The position numbers were made by a program, and so were the translations under genes. Below are positions 49,490 through 57,551 of a stretch of 64,000 bases of DNA, piece after piece (the first letter of the stretch is position 1; every line of letters begins with the position of its first letter). The stretch lies in the NCBI RefSeq assembly GCF_003312875.1, contig NZ_CP015163.1, positions 6,696,001-6,760,000 of the forward strand. Direction: 5' to 3'. A model generated the notes under the pieces. The model ran no database searches, was not told the DNA's origin, and saw nothing but the letters and a program-made list of their open reading frames with translations. Origin of the DNA: Amycolatopsis albispora. Lineage in GTDB: Bacteria > Actinomycetota > Actinomycetes > Mycobacteriales > Pseudonocardiaceae.

Positions 49490-49507
49490 ACATACCGACT
49501 GGTATGT
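49490..49507. promoter_or_regulatory. Perfect TetR-type palindrome ACATACC-GACT-GGTATGT
   Basis: A perfect 7-bp inverted repeat with a 4-bp spacer, 7 bases upstream of the molybdopterin oxidoreductase start and 25 upstream of the GH76 start. The shape and position are those of a TetR-family operator controlling both divergent genes. No TetR gene is adjacent. Confidence 0.65.
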
Positions 49508-49532
49508 CGTCGAACAAGGGAGAATGGGCGCC

Positions 49533-50546
49533 ATGACGGCGGCAGAACGAGCCGGTGAGGCGGAGAACGCACTGCGTACGCGGCACTTCCGGAGGGTGTG
49601 GGGGGTGCCGTCGACGGTGCTCGCGCGCAGCGGCTGGCCCGCCGATCCCGGGCAGCGCGTGCACTGGCACTGGAACTACTGGTGGCAGGCGCACGTGCTG
49701 GACTGCCTGGTCGACGCGCAGCTCCGCGCGCCGTCGGAGGAGCGCGCCGGGCTGATCGCGCGGTACGCGCGCTCGATCAAGCTGCGGAACTTCGGGCGGT
49801 GGACCAACGAGTACTACGACGACATGGCGTGGCTGGGCCTCGCGCTGGAACGCGCGCGGCGGCTGGTGGACCTGGAGTGCTCGCCCGCGCTGGACGCCAT
49901 CGCCGCGGAACTGCGGTCGGGCTGGACCGAAGACGCGGGCGGCGGCATCTGGTGGCGGAAGAACGACCAGTTCAAGAACGCCCCGGCGAACGGCCCGGCG
50001 GCGATCCTGCACGCGCGGCTCGGGGACCTGGTGCGGGCGCGCGAACTGTTCTCGTGGATGGATTCGCGGCTGGTCGATCCGGAGACCGGGCTGGTGTGGG
50101 ACGGGCTCCGGGTGGACACCGGGGAGCTGGTGAAGCACATTTACACGTACTGCCAGGGGGTTTTCCTCGGGACCTGCCTCGAACTGTCCGAAGTGGACGC
50201 CGCGGCGCGGACGATTTCGGCGGTGGCCGAGCACTGTGCGCCGGGCGGGGTGCTGCGGGCGCAGGGCGGCGGGGATGGCGGGTTGTTCGCGGGAATTCTG
50301 GCGCGGTACCTGGCGTTGGCGGCTCTGCGGCTGGAGGGGCCGGCTGCGGGGGTGGCGCGGGAGCTGGTGCTGGCTTCGGCTGATGCTTGTTACGGGAACG
50401 CGGCTGCGGGACCGGGTGGGCCGGTGTTTGGTCCAGTGTGGACGGAGGGGGCGAGTTGTTCGCCACCTCCTGGGGATTCGGCGCGGGACTTGTCGGTGCA
50501 GGTGGGGGGTTGGATGCTTTTGGAGGCTGCAGCCACTCTTGAATGA
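49533..50546 (+). CDS. Glycoside hydrolase family 76-like protein
   Basis: Protein of about 337 residues with the (alpha/alpha)6-barrel pattern of GH76, which includes alpha-1,6-mannanases. The catalytic Asp pair is likely in NEYYDDMAWLGLALERA; other family stretches are GGGIWWRKNDQFKNAPANGPAAILHARLG, LVWDGLRVDTGELVKHIYTYCQGVFLG and GWMLLEAAATLE near the end. No signal peptide is present, so it may act inside the cell or be exported by another route. ATG 49533 is preferred over ATG 49524 because of spacing from AAGGGAG. The repeat elements B and A follow. Confidence 0.85.
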   Translation: MTAAERAGEAENALRTRHFRRVWGVPSTVLARSGWPADPGQRVHWHWNYWWQAHVLDCLVDAQLRAPSEERAGLIARYARSIKLRNFGRWTNEYYDDMAWLGLALERARRLVDLECSPALDAIAAELRSGWTEDAGGGIWWRKNDQFKNAPANGPAAILHARLGDLVRARELFSWMDSRLVDPETGLVWDGLRVDTGELVKHIYTYCQGVFLGTCLELSEVDAAARTISAVAEHCAPGGVLRAQGGGDGGLFAGILARYLALAALRLEGPAAGVARELVLASADACYGNAAAGPGGPVFGPVWTEGASCSPPPGDSARDLSVQVGGWMLLEAAATLE

Positions 50547-50577
50547 GGGGGCCCGCCCCGGTTTTTTATTGTGACTA

Positions 50578-50635
50578 CGGCGAAGAACTCGTTGTCAAGG
50601 CTGGGGAGAGTACCTTGACAACGAGTTCTTCGCCG
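50578..50635. repeat. Hairpin element B, copy 2 (perfect 23-bp stem)
   Basis: Arms 50578-50600 and 50613-50635 pair perfectly around a 12-nt loop that resembles that of copy 1. It lies 31 bp beyond the GH76 stop, after TTTTTTATTGTGAC, and is followed by GTTTTGGGCTGTGGACCGGGG. Relative to copy 1 (27705-27762), stem positions 9, 12 and 14 differ, each with a matching change on the other arm. Confidence 0.92.
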
Positions 50636-50770
50636 GGTTTTGGGCTGTGGACCGGGGTGGGGAGGGGGGTTTGGGTGGTCCCTGGGTTTGGTGTCCGGGT
50701 TCGCCTTTTGGGCCGTGGGGGTGGGTGGGGCCAGTGCTATGAAGGTGGCTTTCATTGCGGCTGGTGCTAT

Positions 50771-51689
50771 GAGCCTTTTCCATCTTGGTTAGTTGGGGAG
50801 GTGTTCGAGGGTGAGGATGGCGTGGGCGAGTGTGGTGACGCGGTGGGTGCTGCAGCGGGCTCGGGTGAGGACGCGCCAGTTTTTGAGGGTGGCGAATCCG
50901 CGTTCGCCGCGGCTGCGCACCCTGGCCAGGGCTTTGTTGGCGGCTTTGTAGGCGGGCCCTAGTTCACGTTTGGGCTGGTGGCGGTTGCGGCGGTTGCGGT
51001 ACGGGGTGATCACCCCGGGGGCGACCTGGTCGTAGCCGCCATCGGCCAGCAGCCGCAGCCCGGCCTGGCGGACCTGCTCGCAGATGCGGTGGTGGCGGGC
51101 GGCGGCGGTGTCGTTGATCGCGCCGGGCAGCCCGGGCGAGAGCCACAGCAGCTGGCCATCAGGATCGGTGAGGGCCTGGAAGTTGATGCCGTGGTAGCGG
51201 TGTTTACCCGAGAAGAAGGGCTTGTTCGCGGCGACACGGTCGATGCGGACGACGGTGCCGTCGATGATGGTGTAGTTGTGCCGGGTGCGGGCCAGCCGTC
51301 GGAGGGCGTCGGTCAGGGTGGGAGCCTGGTGGGCGAGCAGGGTGATGGTTTCGTGCAGGTAGCGGCACACGGTGGCCACTCCGATGCCGAACCCGGCGGC
51401 GAGGCGGTGGTAGGTGTCGCCGTTGCGCAGGTGGGCCAGGGTGAGCAGGGCTTGGCGCTGCGGGGACAGCCTGCGCCAGCGTGAGCCGATCGCGCGGCGG
51501 TGGGTACGGATGATCCGGGTCAGCTCGCGCAGTGTCTGGGTGGACACCGGGATCACCGAGGGGTAAGAAAGCACAACGAAGCTCCTGGTAGCGCATGTTT
51601 CTTGGTCGATACACGCATCTACCAGGAGCTTCGCCATGTCCAGCCCAGCGACACACCCTCACCAACCCACATCAAGTTGGAAAAGGCTC
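50771..51689 (-). mobile_element. IS5-family insertion sequence (919 bp)
   Basis: Bounded by inverted repeats GAGCCTTTTCCAtCTTG (left) and GAGCCTTTTCCAaCTTG (right, on the complementary strand), 16 of 17 matching, and flanked by the 3-bp direct repeat TAT (50768-50770 and 51690-51692). It carries one transposase gene that fills most of the element. Ends and transposase look intact, so it may still be active. Confidence 0.93.
50789..51574 (-). CDS. IS5-family DDE transposase
   Basis: Transposase of about 261 residues from GTG 51574 (LSYPSVIPVSTQTLRELTR), or 282 if an upstream ATG at 51637 is used. An N-terminal HTH (ALLTLAHLRNGDTYHRLAAGFGIGVATVCRYL) is followed by the DDE_Tnp_4 catalytic core: first Asp in YTIIDGTVVRIDRV, second in LLADGGYDQVAPG, Glu in RSRGERGFATLKNWRVL. 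The C-terminal ALARVRSRGERGFATLKNWRV is the usual RNase-H Y-x(2)-R-x(3)-E-like block. No frameshift or stop interrupts it. It cuts and rejoins the 17-bp inverted repeats at both ends of the element. Confidence 0.93.
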   Translation of the reverse strand: MLSYPSVIPVSTQTLRELTRIIRTHRRAIGSRWRRLSPQRQALLTLAHLRNGDTYHRLAAGFGIGVATVCRYLHETITLLAHQAPTLTDALRRLARTRHNYTIIDGTVVRIDRVAANKPFFSGKHRYHGINFQALTDPDGQLLWLSPGLPGAINDTAAARHHRICEQVRQAGLRLLADGGYDQVAPGVITPYRNRRNRHQPKRELGPAYKAANKALARVRSRGERGFATLKNWRVLTRARCSTHRVTTLAHAILTLEHLPN

Positions 51690-51732
51690 TATGAAAGCCA
51701 CATTCATTGCGGTGTGCGGGGGAGGCGGCGGT

Positions 51733-52623
51733 TCAGGTGTGGCGGCGTGGGGCTCGGGTGCAGCCGCAGGAGGAGCGGTGCCGGAACGAAGGCGCCAGCC
51801 GGACGGAGTCCGGGCGGCGGTCCGGGTTGCTGATGCGGTTGATCAGCGTGTGCACCGCGCGCCTGCCGATCTCCTCGATGGGCTGCGCCATCGTGGTCAG
51901 CGCCGGGTCCACCGCGCCCATCCAGTCCGCGTCGCCGTAGCCGGCCAGGCCCAGGTCCTCGCCGATTCGCAGGCCCCGCCGGTGCACCTCGTAGTGCACA
52001 CCGATCATCATCGCCTCGCTGGCGACGACCAGCGCGGTCGGGGCGTCGGCCATGTCGAGCAGCCGCCCGGCCGCCGCGGCCGCGCCGCCGGCGGTGGACT
52101 CGCCGCAGGCCACCAGGTCCGGCTGCCACGCCAGCCCGGCCCGTCCCAAACCCAGCCGGTAGCCGAGGGCGCGCTCGTCGTTCACCGCCACGCCCAGCGC
52201 GCCCGAGACCAGCCCGATCCGCTGGTGCCCGGCCTCGGCCAGGTGCCGGACCAGGTCGCACATGGCCTGGATGTTCTCGGTCCCCACCTGGTCCACGTCC
52301 CCGCGCGTGGCCAGCCGGTCCATCAGCACGGTCGGCACCCCCAGCCGCACCAGGCTGGTGATCACCACGTCGTCCCCGGCGGCCGGGGTGAGCAGGATGC
52401 CGTCGATGCCACCGGCCCGCAGCGAGCGCACGGCGTCCATCTCGACGCCCGCCGCGTCCTCGGTTTCGGCGAAGGTTACCGCGCAACCCGCGTCGGCGGC
52501 GGCGCGTTCGATCGCCTTGGACAGCTCGGTCGCGTACGGGGTGGCGTCGAACGCCATCGCGACGCCCAGCCGATGGGTGACGGGCGCGCCCCAAAGTGGC
52601 ATGTCGTGTGTCAGTGCGGTCAT
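51733..52623 (-). CDS. LacI-type ligand-binding protein lacking the HTH domain
   Basis: Protein of 296 residues with only the periplasmic-binding-protein-like effector domain of LacI regulators: THRLGVAMAFDATPYATELSKAIERAAADAG, LVRLGVPTVLMDRLATRGDVDQVGTENIQAM, GHQRIGLVSGALGV and LTTMAQPIEEIGRRAVHTLINRI. The N-terminal HTH is absent: the ATG at 52623 follows GGGAGAG, and the sequence upstream shows no HTH in that frame. It is a paralogue of the LacI gene 124 bp upstream (about 60% alike over the effector domain by eye). It may be a decoy, a hetero-oligomer partner or a degenerate copy. Confidence 0.8.
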   Translation of the reverse strand: MTALTHDMPLWGAPVTHRLGVAMAFDATPYATELSKAIERAAADAGCAVTFAETEDAAGVEMDAVRSLRAGGIDGILLTPAAGDDVVITSLVRLGVPTVLMDRLATRGDVDQVGTENIQAMCDLVRHLAEAGHQRIGLVSGALGVAVNDERALGYRLGLGRAGLAWQPDLVACGESTAGGAAAAAGRLLDMADAPTALVVASEAMMIGVHYEVHRRGLRIGEDLGLAGYGDADWMGAVDPALTTMAQPIEEIGRRAVHTLINRISNPDRRPDSVRLAPSFRHRSSCGCTRAPRRHT

Positions 52624-52747
52624 CTCTCCCGGCCCCTCGATGCCTGATGAGAACGTGCCCGCCCGATAGACGCTCTCGAATACAGGCGCCGAAGATATCC
52701 CCGATTCGGGCGTCATCCGGTCGGGAGTCACTCGATGAAGCAGAAAT

Positions 52748-53785
52748 TCAGCGCACCGGGTGAATTCCCGCGCAACCGCACGACTCTCGGTGTCGCAGCG
52801 TCGGGGGCAGCCGGACCACTTCGGCCTTGCGATCCGGATCGGCGATCCTCGCCAGCAGCAGGCGCACCGCGCGCCGGCCGATCTCCTCGATCGGCTGCGC
52901 CATGGTGGTCAGCGGCGGGTCGACCAGATCCGCCCACTCGACGTCGTCGTAGACCACCACCGGCAGATCACGCCCGATCTTCAGGCCGCGGCTGCGGGCC
53001 TCGTGCAGCACGCCGACCATCATGCCGTCGTTCGCCACGACCAGCGCCGTCGGCGGCTCCGGCAGCGCGAGCAGCGTGCGCAGCGCCGCGGCCCCGCCGT
53101 CACGCGAGGAGTGCCCGCATTCGACCAGCTCGGGATTCCACGACAGCCCGCCGCGGCCCAGCCCGAGCCGGTAGCCGAGCGTGCGCTCCTCGCTGGTGGA
53201 CAACCCGGCGGCGCCGCTGATCAGGCCGATCCGGCGGTGGCCGAGCGAGGCGAGGTGCTCGGTGAGCGCCGAGGTGGCCTGGATGTTCTCCGCGCCGACC
53301 TGGTCCACGTCACCGCGGGTGGCGAGCCTGTCAACCAGCACCGTCGGCACGCCCAGCGAGACCAGCTCGCCGACCACCTGGCCGTCCCCCGGCGCCGGCG
53401 TGATCAGCAGGCCCTCGACCCGGCGCGACCGCAGGGCGCGCACGGTCGACTGCTCGGTCTCCAGCTCGTCGTGGGTGTCGGCCAGCAGCACGGTGTACCC
53501 GGCGGCGGCCGCCTCGCGTTCCACCGCCTGCATCAGCATCGCGAAGTACGGGTTCGCCATCAGGGAGATCGCCACGCCGATCGACCGCGTGCCCCCGGTG
53601 ACCAGCGAGCGCGCGATCGCGTCGCCGGTGTAGCCGGTGGTCTCGATCGCGCGGAGCACCGCGGCCCGCGTCTCCTCCGCCACCGCGCGCGTGCCGTTGA
53701 CCACGTGTGAAACGGTGGTGATCGAAACCCCGGCCATCTCGGCGATGTCGCGCTGGGTCGGGCGGGATGAGCGTCCTGGTGGCAC
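52748..53785 (-). CDS. LacI-family repressor of the sugar ABC locus
   Basis: Regulator of about 345 residues. The N-terminal LacI HTH is TQRDIAEMAGVSITTVSHVVNGTRAVAEETRAAVLRAIETTGY with the hinge helix region AIARSLVTGG. The effector domain follows (TRSIGVAISLMANPYFAMLMQAVEREAAAAGYTVLLADTHD through LTTMAQPIEEIGRRAVRLLLARI). The GTG at 53785 (AAGGGAG 6 bases upstream) was chosen; a longer reading would translate the operator itself. It is divergent from the transporter operon, with a 24-bp palindrome between, so it should repress the sugar genes until a sugar or its phosphate binds. Confidence 0.92.
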   Translation of the reverse strand: MPPGRSSRPTQRDIAEMAGVSITTVSHVVNGTRAVAEETRAAVLRAIETTGYTGDAIARSLVTGGTRSIGVAISLMANPYFAMLMQAVEREAAAAGYTVLLADTHDELETEQSTVRALRSRRVEGLLITPAPGDGQVVGELVSLGVPTVLVDRLATRGDVDQVGAENIQATSALTEHLASLGHRRIGLISGAAGLSTSEERTLGYRLGLGRGGLSWNPELVECGHSSRDGGAAALRTLLALPEPPTALVVANDGMMVGVLHEARSRGLKIGRDLPVVVYDDVEWADLVDPPLTTMAQPIEEIGRRAVRLLLARIADPDRKAEVVRLPPTLRHRESCGCAGIHPVR

Positions 53786-53811
53786 TGGGCTCCCTTCACC
53801 GATGGCGGTTG

Positions 53812-53835
53812 GCAAGCGTTTGCGCAAACGCTTGC
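53812..53835. promoter_or_regulatory. 24-bp perfect palindrome, LacI operator
   Basis: GCAAGCGTTTGC followed by its exact reverse complement, with the central CG typical of LacI-family sites. It lies 27 bp upstream of the lacI start and 66 bp upstream of the ABC substrate-binding gene, fitting a shared operator. Confidence 0.85.
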
Positions 53836-53900
53836 GCGGCAGCATAGCCCGATCTACCGTCCCGGGTCATCTTGTTCCGATCCTCAACGCGGAGGATGTC

Positions 53901-54914
53901 GTGCGAAAAATTCTGACCGCGGGGCTGGCGGCCGCGGTGCTGGTGTCGGCGGGCGGGTGCACCGTCGAACGGCACTGGGGTGGCAACACCGGCTCCGGTG
54001 GCGGCGGGGGCAAGGCCAAGGTCGGCCTGGTCACCAAAACCGACACCAACCCCTACTTCGTCGAACTCCGGGCCGCGGCGAGCGCGGCGGCCCAGGCCAA
54101 CGGCGCCGACTTCAGCGCGCTCGCCGGTCAGTTCGACGGTGACAACGACGGCCAGGTCCGGGCCATCGAGAACCTGATGCAGCAGGGCGCCACCACCATC
54201 CTGATCACGCCCAGCTCGTCCACCGGCGTGCTCGACGCGATCGACCGCGCGCGCAAGGCGGGCGTGCTGGTGATCGCGCTGGACACCGCCACCGAACCGG
54301 CCGAGGCGGTGGACGCCACCTTCGCCACCGACAACTTCGTGGCCGGGCAGCAGCAGGGCGCCTACGTCAAGGCCGCGCTCGGCGGTGCCGCGCCCAAGCT
54401 GTTCATGGTGGACGGCACCGCGGGCAGCACGGTGGACACCCAGCGGCACACCGGGTTCCTCTCCGGCATCGGCCTGGCCGACGGCGCCCCGGAGATCAAG
54501 GGCTCGACCCCGGCCAACGGTGACCAGAGCACCGCGCAGCAGGGCGTGGAGAACCTGCTGCAGCGCACCACCGACATCAACGCCGTCTACACGATGAACG
54601 AGCCGATGGGCCGCGGCACCTACGCGGCGCTGAAGGCCCGCGGGCTGACCGGCCAGGTCGTGATGGGTTCGATCGACGGCGGCTGCGAGGGCGTGCAGAA
54701 CGTGCGCGACGGCCAGTACGCGGCCACCGTCATGCAGTTCCCCAAGAAGATGGCCGAGCAGGGCGTGCTCGCCGCCGTCGAGTACGCCAAGAGCGGCAAG
54801 AAACCGACCGGGTTCAACAACACCGGATCCGTGGTGATCACCGACAAGCCGATGCCGGGCGTGGAGAGCCAGACCACCGAATGGGGTCTGCAGAACTGCT
54901 GGGGTGACAAATGA
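53901..54914 (+). CDS. Sugar ABC transporter substrate-binding lipoprotein (FrcB/RbsB-like)
   Basis: Lipoprotein of 337 residues: a signal with lipobox SAGGC near residue 20, a Gly-rich spacer, then a type I periplasmic binding fold. The opening VGLVTKTDTNPYFVELRAAASAAAQANGADF, ILITPSSSTGVLDAIDRARKAGVLVIALDTATEP and NEPMGRGTYAALKARGLTG, and VMGSIDGGCEGVQNVRDG, match ribose/fructose binders. GTG 53901 follows GGAGGATGTC. The first gene of the operon; its stop overlaps the permease ATG. With a single-domain ATPase and a kinase downstream, it resembles Sinorhizobium frcBCAK, so fructose or another sugar is likely. Confidence 0.92.
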   Translation: MRKILTAGLAAAVLVSAGGCTVERHWGGNTGSGGGGGKAKVGLVTKTDTNPYFVELRAAASAAAQANGADFSALAGQFDGDNDGQVRAIENLMQQGATTILITPSSSTGVLDAIDRARKAGVLVIALDTATEPAEAVDATFATDNFVAGQQQGAYVKAALGGAAPKLFMVDGTAGSTVDTQRHTGFLSGIGLADGAPEIKGSTPANGDQSTAQQGVENLLQRTTDINAVYTMNEPMGRGTYAALKARGLTGQVVMGSIDGGCEGVQNVRDGQYAATVMQFPKKMAEQGVLAAVEYAKSGKKPTGFNNTGSVVITDKPMPGVESQTTEWGLQNCWGDK

Positions 54915-55900
54915 CGACCGCGACGGCGACGGCCAATTCCGACCGGCCGACCATCGGTGAGTTCTTCCTGCGCGCCCCGGCCGTCGGGCCCGCGCTGGCG
55001 CTGGTGGTCGCGGTGCTGGTGTTCTCCTTCTCCACCGACACCTTTCTCAACCTGGACAACATCTCACTGGTGGTGCAGCAGTCGCTGGTGATCGGCACGC
55101 TGGCACTCGGGCAGACGCTGATCATCCTGACCGCGGGCATCGACCTGGCGAACGCGGCGTCGATGGTGCTGGCCACGCTGATCATGGCGAAACTGCTCGC
55201 CGGCGGCGTGACCGGGATCTTCGCGCTGCTGCTGGGAATCGTGGCGACCGTGCTGGTCAGCGGGGTGGTCGGCACGCTGGTGACCAAGGTGAAGCTGCCG
55301 CCGTTCATCGTCACGCTCGGCGCGCTGACCATGCTCACCGCGGCGGGCAGGCTGTTCGCCGGTGGCGAGGCGGTCCCGGTGGCCGACGGGCTGCTCAACT
55401 GGCTCGGCACCCGCCGCTACCTGTTCGGCGGCATCGAGATCACCTACGGCATGACGCTGGCGCTGGTGATGTACCTGGTCATGTGGTACGCGCTGACCAG
55501 GACGGCGTGGGGCAAGCACGTGTACGCGGTGGGCAACGCGCCGGAATCCGCGCGGCTGTCCGGCATCAAGGTCAACCGGACCGTGCTGTCGGTGTACCTG
55601 GTGGCCGGGGTGATCTTCGGCATCGCCGCGTGGCAGGCGCTCGGCCGCGTGCCCAACGCCGACCCGAACGCCTACCAGCTGGGCAATCTCGACTCGATCA
55701 CCGCCGTGGTGCTGGGCGGCACCAGCCTGTTCGGCGGCCGCGGCTCGGTGCTCGGCACGATGATGGGCGCGCTGATCGTGGCGGTGCTGCGGTCCGGGCT
55801 GACCCAGCTGGGCGTGGACGCGCTCTACCAGGACGTGGCGACCGGTGCGCTGGTGATCGCGGCCGTCGCGGTGGACCGATTCGCCAGGAGGCAGCGATGA
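54911..55900 (+). CDS. Sugar ABC transporter permease (FrcC/RbsC-like)
   Basis: Membrane permease of 329 residues with about 9-10 hydrophobic helices. The N-terminal domain has PSRPTI-type lead-in FLRAPAVGPALALVVAVLVFSF, then LVIGTLALGQTLIILTAGIDLANAASMVLA, the pattern G-Q-T-L-V-I-x-T-x-G-I-D-L-S-x-G-S of RbsC proteins with Asn-Ala in place of the usual Ser-x-Gly. The coupling-loop region ALGRVPNADPNAYQLGNLDSITAVVLGGTSLFGGRGSVLGT is conserved. ATGA overlaps at both ends link it to the neighbours in a tight operon. Confidence 0.92.
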   Translation: MTTATATANSDRPTIGEFFLRAPAVGPALALVVAVLVFSFSTDTFLNLDNISLVVQQSLVIGTLALGQTLIILTAGIDLANAASMVLATLIMAKLLAGGVTGIFALLLGIVATVLVSGVVGTLVTKVKLPPFIVTLGALTMLTAAGRLFAGGEAVPVADGLLNWLGTRRYLFGGIEITYGMTLALVMYLVMWYALTRTAWGKHVYAVGNAPESARLSGIKVNRTVLSVYLVAGVIFGIAAWQALGRVPNADPNAYQLGNLDSITAVVLGGTSLFGGRGSVLGTMMGALIVAVLRSGLTQLGVDALYQDVATGALVIAAVAVDRFARRQR

Positions 55901-56715
55901 GTTCGACGGAACAGCCGACCTTGTCCGCGCGCGGCCTGGTCAAGCGCTACGGCCGGGTGACCGCGATCGACGGCGCCGACTTCGACCTGTACCCGGGCGA
56001 GGTGCTCGCTGTGGTCGGTGACAACGGCGCCGGGAAGTCCAGCCTGATCAAGGCGTTGTCCGGCGCGCTGGTGCCGGACGAGGGCGAGATCCGGGTGGAC
56101 GGCAAGGCGGTGCACTTCCGCACGCCGATCGACGCGCGCAAGTACGGCATCGAGACGGTGTACCAGGACCTGGCGGTGGCGCCCGCGCTCGACATCGCGT
56201 CGAACATGTTCCTGGGGCGGGAAAAGCGCCGGTCGGGGCCGTTCGGCCTGATCAGGAAGCTGGACACGGCGACGATGCGGGCCGAGGCGCAGCGGATCCT
56301 CGACGAGCTGGGCATCCAGATCAAGTCGATCACGCAGCCGGTCGAGACGCTGTCCGGCGGGCAGCGGCAGGGTGTCGCGGTGGCGCGCGCGGCGGCGTTC
56401 GGCACCAAGGCGGTGATCATGGACGAGCCGACGGCCGCGCTCGGTGTGGCCGAGTCCGGCAAGGTGCTCGCGCTGATCGACCGCATCCGCGAGCGCGGCC
56501 TGCCGGTGGTGCTGATCAGCCACAACATGCCGCACGTGTTCGAGATCGCCGACCGCATCCACGTGCACCGGCTCGGCAGGCGCGTGGCCGTGGTGTCGCC
56601 GCGGACGCACACGATGAACCAGGTGGTCGGGCTGATCACCGGGGCGCTGCGGATCGGCGAGCACGGTGACGTGGAAGAGGTCGAGGCGGCCGTGCACACG
56701 GGGCTGTCCGGATGA
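55897..56715 (+). CDS. Sugar ABC transporter ATP-binding protein (single domain, FrcA-like)
   Basis: ATPase of 272 residues. Walker A is VVGDNGAGKSSLIKALSGAL, the signature TLSGGQRQGVAVARAAAF, Walker B AVIMDEPTAALG, and the His loop LPVVLISHNMPHVFE. It is a single ATPase domain, unlike the fused RbsA/MglA pair, matching the FrcA type. The C-terminal tail RTHTMNQVVGLITGALR resembles the end of the family. It starts inside the permease stop codon and overlaps the PfkB kinase gene start. Confidence 0.93.
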   Translation: MSSTEQPTLSARGLVKRYGRVTAIDGADFDLYPGEVLAVVGDNGAGKSSLIKALSGALVPDEGEIRVDGKAVHFRTPIDARKYGIETVYQDLAVAPALDIASNMFLGREKRRSGPFGLIRKLDTATMRAEAQRILDELGIQIKSITQPVETLSGGQRQGVAVARAAAFGTKAVIMDEPTAALGVAESGKVLALIDRIRERGLPVVLISHNMPHVFEIADRIHVHRLGRRVAVVSPRTHTMNQVVGLITGALRIGEHGDVEEVEAAVHTGLSG

Positions 56716-57542
56716 GGGTGGTGCTGGCCGGACTGTCCACTGTGGATCTCGTGCAGCGGGTGGCGGAACTGCCGTCGCCCGGCGAGAAGGTGCAGTCACA
56801 GGCGGTCGAGGTGGCCGCGGGCGGGCCCGCGGCGAACGCGGCGGTGACGGTGGCGGCGCTGGGCGGCGAGGCGGTCCTGCTGACCGTGCTCGGCGCCCAC
56901 CCGCTGGCCGACCTGGCGCGCGCGGACCTCGAAGCCCACGGCGTGCGGGTGGTCGACGCGTTGCCGTCGCGAGTGGAGCCGCCCCCGGTGAGCGCGGTTT
57001 CGGTACGGGACGCGGACGGCGAGCGGACGGTGGTCTCGCACAACGCGGCCGACGTGCCGGAGTTCCCGGTTTCCCCGTTGCTGGACGAGGTTCACGGCGA
57101 CTGCGTGCTGCTGGACGGGCATCACCCGGAGCTGGCTCTGGCGGTCGCGCGGCGGGCGCGGGAACTCGGGGTGCCGGTGGTTCTCGATGCCGGGAGCTGG
57201 AAGCCGGTGCTGACGGATCTGCTGCCACTGGTGGATGTCGCGGCGTGTTCGGCGCATTTCCGCGCGCCGGACGGGGTTTTGGACGTGCCCGTGGTGATCA
57301 CCACCGCGGGCGCGGGGCCGGTGCGTTATTCCACTGTGGACGATTCGGGTTCGGTGCCGGTACCCGAGGTGGAAGCCGCCGACACGCTGGGCGCGGGGGA
57401 CGTCTGGCACGGCGCTTTCGCTTACGGGGCCGGCCTTCCGCTGGTGGAGCGGATCCGCTTCGCCAACGAGGTGGCCGCCGAACGGGTGTGGCATGCGGGG
57501 CCGCGGGCGTGGGTGCCCGCGGTCCGCGAAATGAGGAAATAG
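56712..57542 (+). CDS. PfkB-family carbohydrate kinase
   Basis: Sugar kinase of 276 residues of the ribokinase/PfkB type. The substrate part opens VVLAGLSTVDLVQRVAELPSPGEKVQS and AAGGPAANAAVTVAALGGEAVLL, and the ATP/anion-hole signature near the C-terminus is DTLGAGDVWHGAFAYG with the catalytic Asp in GAGD. The protein is slightly shorter than ribokinase. It lies in the operon after the ATPase gene (ATG overlaps the previous stop), so it probably phosphorylates the imported sugar. Confidence 0.92.
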   Translation: MRVVLAGLSTVDLVQRVAELPSPGEKVQSQAVEVAAGGPAANAAVTVAALGGEAVLLTVLGAHPLADLARADLEAHGVRVVDALPSRVEPPPVSAVSVRDADGERTVVSHNAADVPEFPVSPLLDEVHGDCVLLDGHHPELALAVARRARELGVPVVLDAGSWKPVLTDLLPLVDVAACSAHFRAPDGVLDVPVVITTAGAGPVRYSTVDDSGSVPVPEVEAADTLGAGDVWHGAFAYGAGLPLVERIRFANEVAAERVWHAGPRAWVPAVREMRK

Positions 57543-57551
57543 AGGAGTGCG

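Larger units (their letters stand above)
50741..51705. repeat. Hairpin element A, copy 2, split by an insertion sequence
   Basis: The left arm is intact at 50741-50758 (GAAGGTGGCTTTCATTGC). The right arm is interrupted: its first bases GCTAT are at 50766-50770 and the rest (GAAAGCCACATTC) at 51693-51705. Joining across the IS and removing one TAT copy restores a hairpin with two mismatches and the same core as 28721-28765. Confidence 0.85.

Noticed and set aside
53786..53845. A longer LacI N-terminus beginning MLPRKRLRKRL
   Set aside because: Those codons are the 24-bp operator palindrome; the GTG at 53785 has a good ribosome site and matches the family start.
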